Shown one piece after another: positions 1 through 6,862 of a DNA stretch of 6,886 bases (position 1 is its first letter; every line of letters begins with the position of its first letter). The notes beneath the pieces are model-generated. The model made no database searches and was not told the origin of the DNA. It worked only from the letters and a program-made list of their open reading frames with translations. A program made the translations under genes and the position numbers. Source of the DNA: Candidatus Thiodiazotropha sp. (ex Gloverina cf. vestifex) (GTDB taxonomy: Bacteria; Pseudomonadota; Gammaproteobacteria; Chromatiales; Chromatiaceae); NCBI GenBank assembly GCA_025656435.1, contig JAHXHT010000127.1, positions 1-6,886 on the forward strand, given 5' to 3'.

Positions 1-45
1 TTTGCGGGAGTCATGATGGAGTAGTGCACAAGCAGCTCTGCTGCA

Positions 46-378
46 ATGTGCAATACGGAATCGTGGCGGACGCAGGACGGTCGGGGGGTAACGGCTGTCG
101 CGTTGGCGAGTCGATTTTGGGGACTCGGATGTCCCAAAATCTTTCACGAGGTAGCGACACGCTTGGCTGGCCTAGGCAAGGGAGTGGGTAGCGCGTTGTT
201 GCAAGCGATCGAGGCGGAGGCGTTGCGTCTGGGGTTAGCACAACTTTCAGTAGAGGCCAGTATCACAGCAAGGGGTTTCTTTGAAAGAAAGGGCTTTGTC
301 GTCGGTAGTGCACAGCGTGTGACGAGGCGCGGTGAGGACTTTCTCAATTATCTGATGTTTAAAAATATTGTTAATTAA
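46..378 (+). pseudogene. GNAT-family N-acetyltransferase, C-terminal half only (5'-truncated remnant)
   Basis: GNAT enzymes transfer an acetyl group from acetyl-CoA to an amine; the substrate here is unknown. From about residue 41 onward the translation fits the C-terminal half of a GNAT: a G-K-G-V-G turn at residues 44-48 (pyrophosphate-binding motif A), the helix SALLQAIEAEALRLGL, then VEASITARGFFERKGF (residues 69-84), typical of the last strands, and a final NYLMFKN. Family members are about 150-170 residues, so half of the fold is missing. Residues 1-40 do not resemble a GNAT N-terminus, an in-frame stop lies at 22-24, and the other forward frames of positions 1-160 show no GNAT sequence. 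The recognisable part starts right after the palindrome at 96-159. I read it as a decayed gene cut by insertion or recombination. An expressed short protein is possible, but it would lack part of the acetyl-CoA site. The family call is confident; pseudogene status is inferred. Confidence 0.7.
96..159. repeat. palindromic element with an 11-bp hairpin at the GNAT truncation boundary
   Basis: The core is GATTTTGGGGAC (113-124) against GTCCCAAAATC (131-141): 11 paired bases with one extra G and a six-base loop. A second pair of arms, TGTCGC (96-101) and GCGACA (154-159), encloses it; the sequence between the two pairs of arms does not match. It could be a small palindromic repeat or the scar of an inserted element. 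No target-site duplication is evident. The arms are read directly; the element interpretation is inference. Confidence 0.5.
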
Positions 379-390
379 CTAGTTTTAAGC

Positions 391-409
391 ATCCAGATTG
401 AATCTGGAT
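391..409. repeat. perfect 9-bp-arm palindrome between the GNAT remnant and tamA
   Basis: ATCCAGATT (391-399) and AATCTGGAT (401-409) are exact reverse complements around a single central G. It lies 13 bases after the GNAT stop codon. No T-run follows, so it does not look like a standard intrinsic terminator. A one-base centre suits a protein-binding dyad better than an RNA loop. Its function is unknown. Confidence 0.6.
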
Positions 410-436
410 TCTGGTATGAATGGATAGATTTTCGAC

Positions 437-465
437 TTGTGGTGTCTGTCTCTAAGCGGGATAGT
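437..465 (+). promoter_or_regulatory. weak sigma-70-like promoter candidate upstream of tamA
   Basis: TTGTGG (437-442) and GATAGT (460-465) are separated by 17 bases. The match to consensus is only 3 of 6 and 4 of 6, so the spacing is the main support. If used, the tamA leader would be about 220 nt. Chance occurrence is quite possible. Confidence 0.2.
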
Positions 466-641
466 CTTACCCTGTAATTTAATACCTGACTACCGTGGGT
501 TCATGATGCTGCATAGTGCTGATTCCCCAGTGGTTAAAAAAATACATGCTTAACAGGAAGGTGAAGCTAAGATTTTTTAATGCCATTGGGGGGCAATATC
601 TTGGGTGCTGCATTCGCTCTGAAAACACGGATTCAGGTCAT

Positions 642-671
642 AGTGACGACGGGTCACTGAGATTTGATAAC
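642..671 (+). promoter_or_regulatory. hairpin overlapping a second weak promoter-like pair, close to the tamA start
   Basis: AGTGAC (642-647) and GTCACT (653-658) form 6-bp arms around a five-base centre. The same stretch offers a promoter-like pair, GTGACG (643-648) and GATAAC (666-671), 17 bases apart, each matching consensus at 4 of 6. This would start transcription about 15 bases before the ATG at 693, and the dyad would then sit on the -35 region. It is speculative. Confidence 0.2.
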
Positions 672-692
672 GGGAGCGTTTGCAGTAACTCT

Positions 693-2414
693 ATGCGGTT
701 TTTTTTCTACATACTGGTGAGCTTTTTACTGCCGGTGCCAGTTGCGGCGCTTGATCTGAAAGTGGATGTTGGCGGTCTTGAGAGTGAACTGGAGGCGAAT
801 GTGCGCGCATTCCTCTCCATCGAGCAGGAGAGGCAACATGAGGGGTTAACGGTCTCTCGTCTGCGCCTGTTGCATGACAAGGCACCTGAGGAGATTCGTC
901 AGGCACTGCAGCCGTTCGGCTACTTTGCGCCCAAGATCAAATCTGAACTGGAAACGCTGGAGGCCTCGTATCTGGTCAGATATCGCATCGATTCGGGATC
1001 CCAGGTGCCACTGAGTGAAGTTGATTTTCAGATAACCGGGGATGGAGCGAACGATCCCATGGTGACGGAAAGGTTTCCGCTATCGGTGGGAGATGCGCTC
1101 GATCTGGTTTTATATGAACAGGCCAAGCAGTCAATTCTTTCGCGGGTTACGGAAAAGGGCTATCTGGAAGCGCACTACACAGCCCATGAAGTGCGTGTGG
1201 ATCGTGACAACTACACCGCCCGGATCAAGCTTCACCTGGAAACGGGTATGCGCTTTCGCTTTGGTGAGATCCGCTTCGAACAGGAGATTCTGAATCCTGA
1301 ATTTCTCGCTCGTTATCTCAGTTTCGGCTCAGGTGATCCCTACAGTTATGAGAAGCTATTGGATCTGCAGGGTAAGCTGATAGACAGTGAATATTTCAAG
1401 CAAGTCGAGGTTAACTCAAGGCGCGATCAGATCGAGGGAGATCAAATACCGGTAGATATCCTGCTCTCGCCAAATAAGAAGAACCGCTATCGTATCGGTC
1501 TGGGGTATTCCACCGATACGGGTCCCCGCCTGACCCTGGATTGGAAGCGGCGGCGCATTGGCCGCGAGGGCCATCACATGCGCTCCGAGTTGCGTCTCTC
1601 CGGACCCGAGAAGTCGCTTACCAGCGAGTACATCATCCCGCTGGCGCGGCCGACAGTGGATTACATCTCCTTCGGCGCCTCTCTTGATTATTATGATCTG
1701 GATACCAGCAAGGGAAACCGTGCACTGCTCAACGCCTCACACTCGGTCGATCTTGACCGGGGTTGGCGAAGAACATTGACGCTGGATTACCTCTATGAGG
1801 ATTCCGAAGTCGGTTCACAGGATGACAACGCCCGATTGCTGGTGCCGGGCATTACCTGGTCCCGAATCAAGGGGGGCAGCCGGGAGTATGTCACAAAGGG
1901 TAAGTTGCTCGAGTTCCATATCGAAGGGGCATCCGATTCGGTACTCTCAACCACCAGTTATGTGCAGCTCTATACCCGGGACAAGTTTATACACAGTCTG
2001 AATGATGACTGGCGTGTGCTGGCGCGTATCGAGCTTGGCGCTACCTGGGCTGATGAGCTGACTGAATTGCCACCCTCCAAGCGGTTTTATGCGGGTGGTG
2101 ATAACAGTGTGCGGGGGTTTGGTTATGAGGATTTGGGTCCGAGAGATGGGAGTGCTGAAGTCATTGGAGGGCGATATCTGGCGGTAGGCAGTCTTGAGAT
2201 AGAGCGGCGCTTTGCGGGTAAGTGGAGTGGCGCTTTGTTCCTGGACAGCGGCAACGCCTTCGATCCTGATTTCGATGCTGAGGTTGCGTATGGCTTTGGT
2301 TTGGGTGTGCGTTGGCGCTCTCCTGTCGGACCGCTGCGTTTTGACCTCGCCAGGGGCCACTATCTCGATGATCGGACACTCAGACTACATGTGGTTTTGG
2401 GGCCGGAGTTATGA
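693..2414 (+). CDS. tamA: TamA, outer-membrane Omp85 barrel of the translocation and assembly module
   Basis: TamA is the outer-membrane partner of TamB, implicated in barrel and autotransporter assembly and in phospholipid traffic. From the ATG at 693 the protein is 573 residues, close to the roughly 577 of E. coli TamA. Residues 1-19 form a signal peptide (hydrophobic FFFYILVSFLL, then VPVAA before LDLKV). Three POTRA domains follow, to about residue 260, including the characteristic opening LKVDVGGLESELEANVRAFL. The barrel begins near YRIGLGYSTDTGPR (from residue 266). The Omp85 loop-6 motif is FYAGGDNSVRGFGYEDLGP (465-483, VRGF at 473-476), and late strands include GPLRFDLA. The protein ends in GPEL, not an aromatic residue. 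No cysteine is seen in the mature protein. The start is chosen for the signal peptide and length; its Shine-Dalgarno is poor (GGGAG at 672-676 is 16 bases away), and a GTG at 516 in the same frame would add 59 residues. The stop overlaps the tamB start. Confidence 0.95.
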   Translation: MRFFFYILVSFLLPVPVAALDLKVDVGGLESELEANVRAFLSIEQERQHEGLTVSRLRLLHDKAPEEIRQALQPFGYFAPKIKSELETLEASYLVRYRIDSGSQVPLSEVDFQITGDGANDPMVTERFPLSVGDALDLVLYEQAKQSILSRVTEKGYLEAHYTAHEVRVDRDNYTARIKLHLETGMRFRFGEIRFEQEILNPEFLARYLSFGSGDPYSYEKLLDLQGKLIDSEYFKQVEVNSRRDQIEGDQIPVDILLSPNKKNRYRIGLGYSTDTGPRLTLDWKRRRIGREGHHMRSELRLSGPEKSLTSEYIIPLARPTVDYISFGASLDYYDLDTSKGNRALLNASHSVDLDRGWRRTLTLDYLYEDSEVGSQDDNARLLVPGITWSRIKGGSREYVTKGKLLEFHIEGASDSVLSTTSYVQLYTRDKFIHSLNDDWRVLARIELGATWADELTELPPSKRFYAGGDNSVRGFGYEDLGPRDGSAEVIGGRYLAVGSLEIERRFAGKWSGALFLDSGNAFDPDFDAEVAYGFGLGVRWRSPVGPLRFDLARGHYLDDRTLRLHVVLGPEL

Positions 2415-5400
2415 GTGTCGCGAAGCTCAAACGATATCTTCTGATTGTTCTGGCGGTACTGGTATCGTTACTGGCGACACTGGTGATCGGGTTGGCTATT
2501 CTGCTCCACGCGCCGGGTGGCGTCCAATGGCTTATATCCATTCTCGATGAAGCGACACCCTATGAGATTAGCGTGGATTCCCTGGAGGGGAAGTTGGCCG
2601 GTCCTCTATCGATTCAGCAGTTGAGGCTGACGGATGGGGATATAAGCCTCAAAGCTGCAGAGATTAAGTTCGATTGGCGTCCTGCAGCTTTGTTGAAGGG
2701 TGATCTGCATGTGATCGAGCTTAACCTGCAGGATATCGATATGGTCTTGCCGGCAGGAGAAGCCCCGGCACAGGAGACCGAAAAAGCCCCTTTCGGTGGT
2801 GTGACTCTGCCCCTTAATCTGCAAGTCGACAGGCTACAGATTGTCGGTGTCAGTATCTCAAGTCCGGCCAACCCTGATCCTGTTGTTATCGAGTCTCTGG
2901 CATTCTCGGCCCATAGCCAGGCCGAACAGTTGATTATTGATCAACTGGAGATAGCCGCCTTTTCGTCACGACTCAGAGTCACAGGTAGTCTGGTGCTTTC
3001 GGCGGGACTACCGATGGATCTTACGGTGGATTGGTTGCATCACCTGCCTGAGGGGCCTGAGCTGACAGGCCGTGGCGGGATAAAGGGTGACCTGGAAAAA
3101 CTCCAGGTTGTGCAGCAGTTGGATGCCCCGCTATCGAGTGGGCTCGAAGCCAGTCTCTTCGATCTTGAAAGTAAACCTCGGTGGGAGGTAAAGCTGACCC
3201 TGACAGAAAGTGAGCTGGGTCAGTTGATGAAGGACTTCCCGCTGCGAGTGAACGGCATATTGGAGAGCCGGGGCACGCCAGAGGATATAGACGTGAGTGC
3301 TGATCTCCAGCTGAGGCAGTCCGACTACGGAGAGGCCAGCCTGACGCTGCGAGGTGATTTCAGGCAGGACAAGTTCACTGCCGAGACACTGCGCCTGACC
3401 ACGCCCACGGGTGTAAACATCGAAGGCCGGGGTGAGTACCAACTGGATGCATCGATGGGCCACTTCTCTTCTCAGCTGACCTGGCAGGATCTGCGCTGGC
3501 CGCTACAGGGGGAGGTAGTGCAAATCCAAAGTCGGCAGGGAGCGTTGAACATTACTGGTACACCTCAGGATTATCAATACACACTCACCCTGGATGCCCG
3601 ATCACCGGGCCAGCCCAGCACCCAACTGGAGGCCTCTGGCCAGGGAGATCTCAAGGGTCTCAAGCTGGAGACATTGCTTGCCACATTTGAGGAAGGAAAA
3701 CTGGCCGGGACGGGTGATCTGGCTTGGCAACCCAGCCTTCAGTGGCAGCTGCAATTGGATGGTGATGGAATCAACCCGGCCCTATGGCAGCGGGATTTCC
3801 CCGGGCAACTGAGACTCTTGCTGGACACCAACGGCCAGGTGACTGAGGCGGGCCTGCAGGCTGAGGTCAACCTGGAGCGGCTACAGGGTCAGTTACGTGA
3901 CTATCCTGTCAACGCCAACGCTTTGGTATCAGTCGAAGGTGACAAACTTAGCGTCGAGTCGCTGCAGGTACTGTCTGGTAAAAATCGTATAGCACTGAAT
4001 GGGACGATTGAAGAGAGCCTGGCGCTCGACTGGCAGGTGGATGCGCCTGCCCTGGAGTCTTTCTGGCCGGGTCTTGAAGGTCGTCTGGCTGGATCGGGAC
4101 GCCTGAGTGGGCCCAGGGATACTCCCCGCATCGAGGCCAAACTTGAGGGAGAGCAGCTGGTTTTTAAAGACAACCGGATCAAGGGACTTAAGCTTGACGC
4201 TGATGTGGCGTTTTCCGGCGGGCAAGTCGTGGCGCTGTCTCTTCTCGCCGATGAGCTGAGTGTGGGCTCGGCTGCCTGGAGCCGCCTGGATCTGGCGCTG
4301 GGGGGGACCATTCCCAACCATAAGCTTGATCTGAACCTTAAGGGTAAAGCGGTGCCGCAGGCGACAATCAATATTACAGCCGGGTGGACTGACGCCTCTG
4401 AATGGATTGGCTCATTGCAGCATCTCACGCTGGCCTTGCCGGACTCGGGTGAGTGGGCGCTCAAAGACCCGGCTGGTTTTTCGTTGGCCGCCGATTCTCA
4501 GCAGATGGACCGCTTCTGCCTCGAATCCCAAGATGCAAACCTCTGTGGCGCCTACAGCGGGTCTCAGGACAAAGGCTGGGAGGGACAGGCAAGTCTGCGT
4601 GAATTCCCCCTGATGGTTCTACGGCCCTGGTTGCCAAATGGGTTGCAGATCAGCGGCAAGGTAGAGCTGGAGACCAAACTGAGGTCGAGTGCCGGCGGTC
4701 AGCCTCTCGGTGAGTTGAATATCAGGCTGCCTGGGGGGCGAGTGGGGCTTGATCTTTCAAATGACAAAGAGAGTGTGAGCTTTGCCGACGGTTGGCTGAG
4801 CGCCACGCTCGACAAGCAGGGTGCCAGAGCGCAGATGAAGCTCCCTTTAAAAGGGCTGGGCGCCATTGAGGGGGAGGGTGAACTGCCTGGTATCAATCTC
4901 AATGCTGATGATTGGGATCAGCAGTCCGTTGCAGGACGGTTGAGGGTGGGTTTGGACGACCTGTCAATCATTTCACTGTTCTCGTCACAGTTGCAGAATG
5001 TGCGGGGGAGAATTAATGGGGATGTCAGCCTCGACGGTACATTGGGTAAGCCAAAGGTGGCGGGTGGTGCCAATCTGGTCGAGGCTGCGCTGGATATTCC
5101 CGAATTGGGCTTGGAGCTGAGAGAGATGGCTCTGCAGGTCCAATCTCAGTCGCAAACACAATTAGGGCTGACAGGCAGTGTGCGTTCAGGTAAAGGCGTA
5201 TTGCAACTAAAGGGTAGCCTGGGGTTGGATGGAGAGGCAGGGTTTCCTGTCCGGCTTGAGTTGCGGGGTACTGACCTGACGGTGGCCAACATACCGGAAG
5301 CGGAGGTGCTCGTAACACCCAATATCAGCTTCGAGCGGGATGGTTCACAGGCCAGGCTGAAAGGTGAAATCCAGATTCCTTTCGCCCGTATCCGGCCACG

Positions 5401-6178
5401 GAAACTGCCAACTTCCGCGGTAAGCAGTTCACCCGATCTGGTTATTATCAGTGCAGACACACTTGAACAGGATACGCTGGATAGCCACCTGTCCACCGAG
5501 CTGCGCATCGTATTCGGTGATCGGGTGAGTTTCGATGGGTTTGGCTTGCGTGGCAACCTCACGGGCAGACTGCTGGTCATCGATGAGCCGAAACGACCTG
5601 TGATCGGGCGTGGCAGAGTGGGTATCCGCGACGGGACCTATCGGGCCTATGGGCAGGATCTGAAAATCGAACGGGGATTCGCCCTGTTTGTTGACAGCCC
5701 GGTGGATAATCCGGGATTGGATGTCCGTGCTGTCAGAGAGATTGATGAGGTGACTGCGGGCATCCGGGTCGGCGGTACGTTGAAATCTCCTAAGATTGAT
5801 CTTTTTTCGACGCCTGCAATGAGTGAAAGTGATGCGCTGACCTATCTGGTTACCGGGCGTCCACCGGGTGAAGGCGGTGGTGAGTCGGTGGGGCTGGCAG
5901 CCGCCCTGAGTGCTTCAGGCGCGGGTTCGGTAGCTGAAGAAGTGGCTCGCCAGCTAGGTCTGGACGAACTTAGGGTGGATGCGGGGAGCGGCCTTGAAGA
6001 GGCCTCGGTGGTGGCGGGAACCTATCTGTCTCCCAGACTCTACCTGCAGTACATCAATGAACTGGCATCCCGTGAGACTAAATTACGGATGCGCTATGAC
6101 ATCAACAAACGCCTGCAGCTGGAAGCGGAGACAGGAAAGTCTCAAGCCAGCGATCTTTTTTATACCTTCGATCGTTAA
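2411..6178 (+). CDS. tamB: TamB, inner-membrane-anchored periplasmic bridge protein (DUF490 family)
   Basis: TamB spans the periplasm and docks on TamA. Its family is related in architecture to Vps13-like bridge proteins, with a long hydrophobic beta-groove thought to carry phospholipids. The protein is 1255 residues (E. coli TamB is 1259). One signal-anchor helix lies at about residues 8-32 (YLLIVLAVLVSLLATLVIGL), followed by the family's N-terminal pattern around VDSLEGKLAGPLSIQQLRL. The middle is a long run of beta-strand repeats. The C-terminal TamB/DUF490 domain fills about the last 380 residues and carries VGIRDGTYRAYGQDLKIERG (from 1070), DALTYLVTGRPPG (from 1141) and a C-terminal SDLFYTFDR like other TamB tails. 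I see only two cysteines, C703 and C712. The start ATG overlaps the tamA TGA as ATGA, with a GGGG/GGAG-rich stretch at 2398-2408 as ribosome-binding site, implying translational coupling. No sign of breakage is seen. Confidence 0.96.
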   Translation: MSVAKLKRYLLIVLAVLVSLLATLVIGLAILLHAPGGVQWLISILDEATPYEISVDSLEGKLAGPLSIQQLRLTDGDISLKAAEIKFDWRPAALLKGDLHVIELNLQDIDMVLPAGEAPAQETEKAPFGGVTLPLNLQVDRLQIVGVSISSPANPDPVVIESLAFSAHSQAEQLIIDQLEIAAFSSRLRVTGSLVLSAGLPMDLTVDWLHHLPEGPELTGRGGIKGDLEKLQVVQQLDAPLSSGLEASLFDLESKPRWEVKLTLTESELGQLMKDFPLRVNGILESRGTPEDIDVSADLQLRQSDYGEASLTLRGDFRQDKFTAETLRLTTPTGVNIEGRGEYQLDASMGHFSSQLTWQDLRWPLQGEVVQIQSRQGALNITGTPQDYQYTLTLDARSPGQPSTQLEASGQGDLKGLKLETLLATFEEGKLAGTGDLAWQPSLQWQLQLDGDGINPALWQRDFPGQLRLLLDTNGQVTEAGLQAEVNLERLQGQLRDYPVNANALVSVEGDKLSVESLQVLSGKNRIALNGTIEESLALDWQVDAPALESFWPGLEGRLAGSGRLSGPRDTPRIEAKLEGEQLVFKDNRIKGLKLDADVAFSGGQVVALSLLADELSVGSAAWSRLDLALGGTIPNHKLDLNLKGKAVPQATINITAGWTDASEWIGSLQHLTLALPDSGEWALKDPAGFSLAADSQQMDRFCLESQDANLCGAYSGSQDKGWEGQASLREFPLMVLRPWLPNGLQISGKVELETKLRSSAGGQPLGELNIRLPGGRVGLDLSNDKESVSFADGWLSATLDKQGARAQMKLPLKGLGAIEGEGELPGINLNADDWDQQSVAGRLRVGLDDLSIISLFSSQLQNVRGRINGDVSLDGTLGKPKVAGGANLVEAALDIPELGLELREMALQVQSQSQTQLGLTGSVRSGKGVLQLKGSLGLDGEAGFPVRLELRGTDLTVANIPEAEVLVTPNISFERDGSQARLKGEIQIPFARIRPRKLPTSAVSSSPDLVIISADTLEQDTLDSHLSTELRIVFGDRVSFDGFGLRGNLTGRLLVIDEPKRPVIGRGRVGIRDGTYRAYGQDLKIERGFALFVDSPVDNPGLDVRAVREIDEVTAGIRVGGTLKSPKIDLFSTPAMSESDALTYLVTGRPPGEGGGESVGLAAALSASGAGSVAEEVARQLGLDELRVDAGSGLEEASVVAGTYLSPRLYLQYINELASRETKLRMRYDINKRLQLEAETGKSQASDLFYTFDR

Positions 6179-6270
6179 CGCTATCTGTATGAACAGTATG
6201 TTTCGTATGGGATTCTGTTGGTGCTGAACCGTTAAAATCAGATGACAAGCCATTATCCTAAAAACCGCAG

Positions 6271-6300
6271 TTGACCGCTTCACCCTGATGGTAAGGTAAT
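6271..6300 (+). promoter_or_regulatory. sigma-70-like promoter candidate downstream of tamB
   Basis: TTGACC (6271-6276, 5 of 6 to consensus) and GGTAAT (6295-6300, 4 of 6) are 18 bases apart. It points toward the NTF2-like gene and would give it a leader of about 200 nt containing the whole long hairpin. It is the best promoter-like match I found in the window, but remains unproven. Confidence 0.3.
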
Positions 6301-6356
6301 GAATTTGATGGGAACTACATTTGGAAACGCATTCACCAAAGGGGTGAGTCCACGCT

Positions 6357-6476
6357 ACAGGGCGGATGGCACGCTTGCGGCAGCACATGGCGGCGTTACA
6401 ACTCCTTGGAATAGAATGACTATTCCGCGTCGTTGTGCCTTGCCCTGCACCCCCGCAAACGCACCCTCCGCCCTGT
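6357..6476. repeat. 120-nt imperfect inverted repeat forming one long hairpin; possible minus-strand structured RNA
   Basis: The outer arms, 6357-6380 and 6453-6476, match at 20 of 24 positions as reverse complements; the outermost ten (ACAGGGCGGA / TCCGCCCTGT) are perfect. The tip is GGAATAG (6408-6414) and CTATTCC (6420-6426) around the loop AATGA. Between them are further matches, such as ACAAC/GTTGT and CAT-GGC-type segments, broken by small internal loops. In the outer stem, three of the four mismatches are G-U pairs if the minus strand is transcribed, but A-C mismatches on the plus strand. That favours a minus-strand RNA, although the inner part shows wobbles in both directions. It could instead be a mobile palindromic repeat or a leader structure of the downstream gene. 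I do not recognise it as a known RNA family. Confidence 0.7.
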
Positions 6477-6510
6477 CCAACTACAGTTTCTAGGATTACC
6501 GGGAAAGACC

Positions 6511-6813
6511 ATGAGTGAGTCACCACAACAGATGAGGGTTTTTGAATCACCCGCCGTGGCTGAAGCCCATTTTTATGAGGCCTTCGCCAACATTGATGGT
6601 CAGCTGATGTCTGAAGTCTGGCTCGATAGCGAAACGGTCTTCTGTATCCACCCCAGTGGACAGCCGTTGATAGGTTCACAGGCGGTGCTGGATAGCTGGC
6701 GTGCCATGTTCAAGGGCGGACGCCCGCTGGCGCTCTTCTACAAAGTGGTGCGAAAACAGGTGAGCGAAGAGATGGCGCTGCATTTGGTCGAGGAGACGCT
6801 AAGGAAGCTCTGA
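6511..6813 (+). CDS. short SnoaL/NTF2-like domain protein, probably C-terminally truncated
   Basis: This small alpha+beta cone-fold protein has 100 residues and no assigned reaction. Visible family marks are an N-terminal helix with AEAHFYEAFANIDGQLMSEVW (residues 17-37), the strand ETVFCIHPSG with C45 and H47-P48, IGSQAVLDSWRAMFKGG (residues 54-70), and the strand ALHLVEETL before the end. This is the SnoaL-like/DUF4440-type group with a conserved C-x-H-P-x-G and S-W pair. Relatives usually run to about 125-150 residues and add a final strand pair with an A-T-N-x-Y and G-W-R...H-H-type ending. Here the TGA at 6811 comes right after VEETLRKL, and neither remaining forward frame restores that ending, so it may be a truncated or decaying copy. 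The start at 6511 is chosen because GGGA (6501-6504) lies six bases upstream; the frame extends upstream to an ATG at 6433, but that part overlaps the long hairpin. Confidence 0.75.
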   Translation: MSESPQQMRVFESPAVAEAHFYEAFANIDGQLMSEVWLDSETVFCIHPSGQPLIGSQAVLDSWRAMFKGGRPLALFYKVVRKQVSEEMALHLVEETLRKL

Positions 6814-6862
6814 ACGAATCGTTTGTCAGCGAACGTTTCCTCTCGCTTGCTTCAAAACTGCC

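Larger units (their letters stand above)
379..692. other. intergenic leader upstream of tamA
   Basis: These 314 bases separate the GNAT remnant from the preferred tamA start. Positions 516-692 are open in the tamA frame, starting at a GTG. The encoded 59 residues contain three cysteines (mature TamA has none), resemble no signal peptide and have no Shine-Dalgarno sequence at 516 or at the in-frame ATG at 546, so I treat the stretch as non-coding. It contains the palindrome at 391-409, the hairpin AGTGAC/GTCACT at 642-658 and two weak promoter-like pairs. Confidence 0.6.
6179..6510. other. 332-base intergenic region between tamB and the NTF2-like gene
   Basis: I see no convincing protein gene. 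No terminator with a T-run follows tamB. The region holds a promoter-like pair at 6271-6300, a small hairpin TCACC/GGTGA at 6333-6347 and the long inverted repeat at 6357-6476. Open frames crossing it on both strands overlap the hairpin and resemble no known family. Confidence 0.6.

Noticed and set aside
391..409. Intrinsic terminator for the GNAT remnant
   Set aside because: The dyad has a one-base centre and no following T-run.
1947..2360. 137-codon minus-strand frame inside tamA
   Set aside because: It lies within the conserved barrel-coding part of tamA and has no recognisable domain.
3901..4464. 187-codon minus-strand frame inside tamB
   Set aside because: It lies entirely within tamB, is serine/arginine/proline-rich and low-complexity, and is typical of an antisense shadow.
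6357..6476. Integron attC site
   Set aside because: The size and imperfect palindrome fit, but the expected outer core pair (RYYYAAC ... GTTRRRY) is not at the ends, and no integrase or cassette array is present.
6355..6486. CTACAG repeats at 6355-6360 and 6481-6486 as a target-site duplication around the hairpin
   Set aside because: The two copies are not symmetrically placed: one overlaps the left arm, the other lies beyond a gap after the right arm. Six bases is also easily chance.
6299..6493. 64-codon plus-strand frame upstream of the NTF2-like gene
   Set aside because: Its second half is made of both arms of the 120-nt inverted repeat, its ribosome-binding site would sit too close to the ATG, and the product resembles nothing I know.
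6083..6679. 198-codon open frame on the minus strand across the tamB end, the intergenic region and the NTF2-like gene
   Set aside because: It overlaps two well-supported genes on the other strand and the long hairpin, is rich in C, H, R and W as expected of an antisense shadow, and resembles no family.
6813..6823. Terminator after the NTF2-like gene (AACGA-A-TCGTT)
   Set aside because: The arms are only five bases with no loop room, and no T-run follows.
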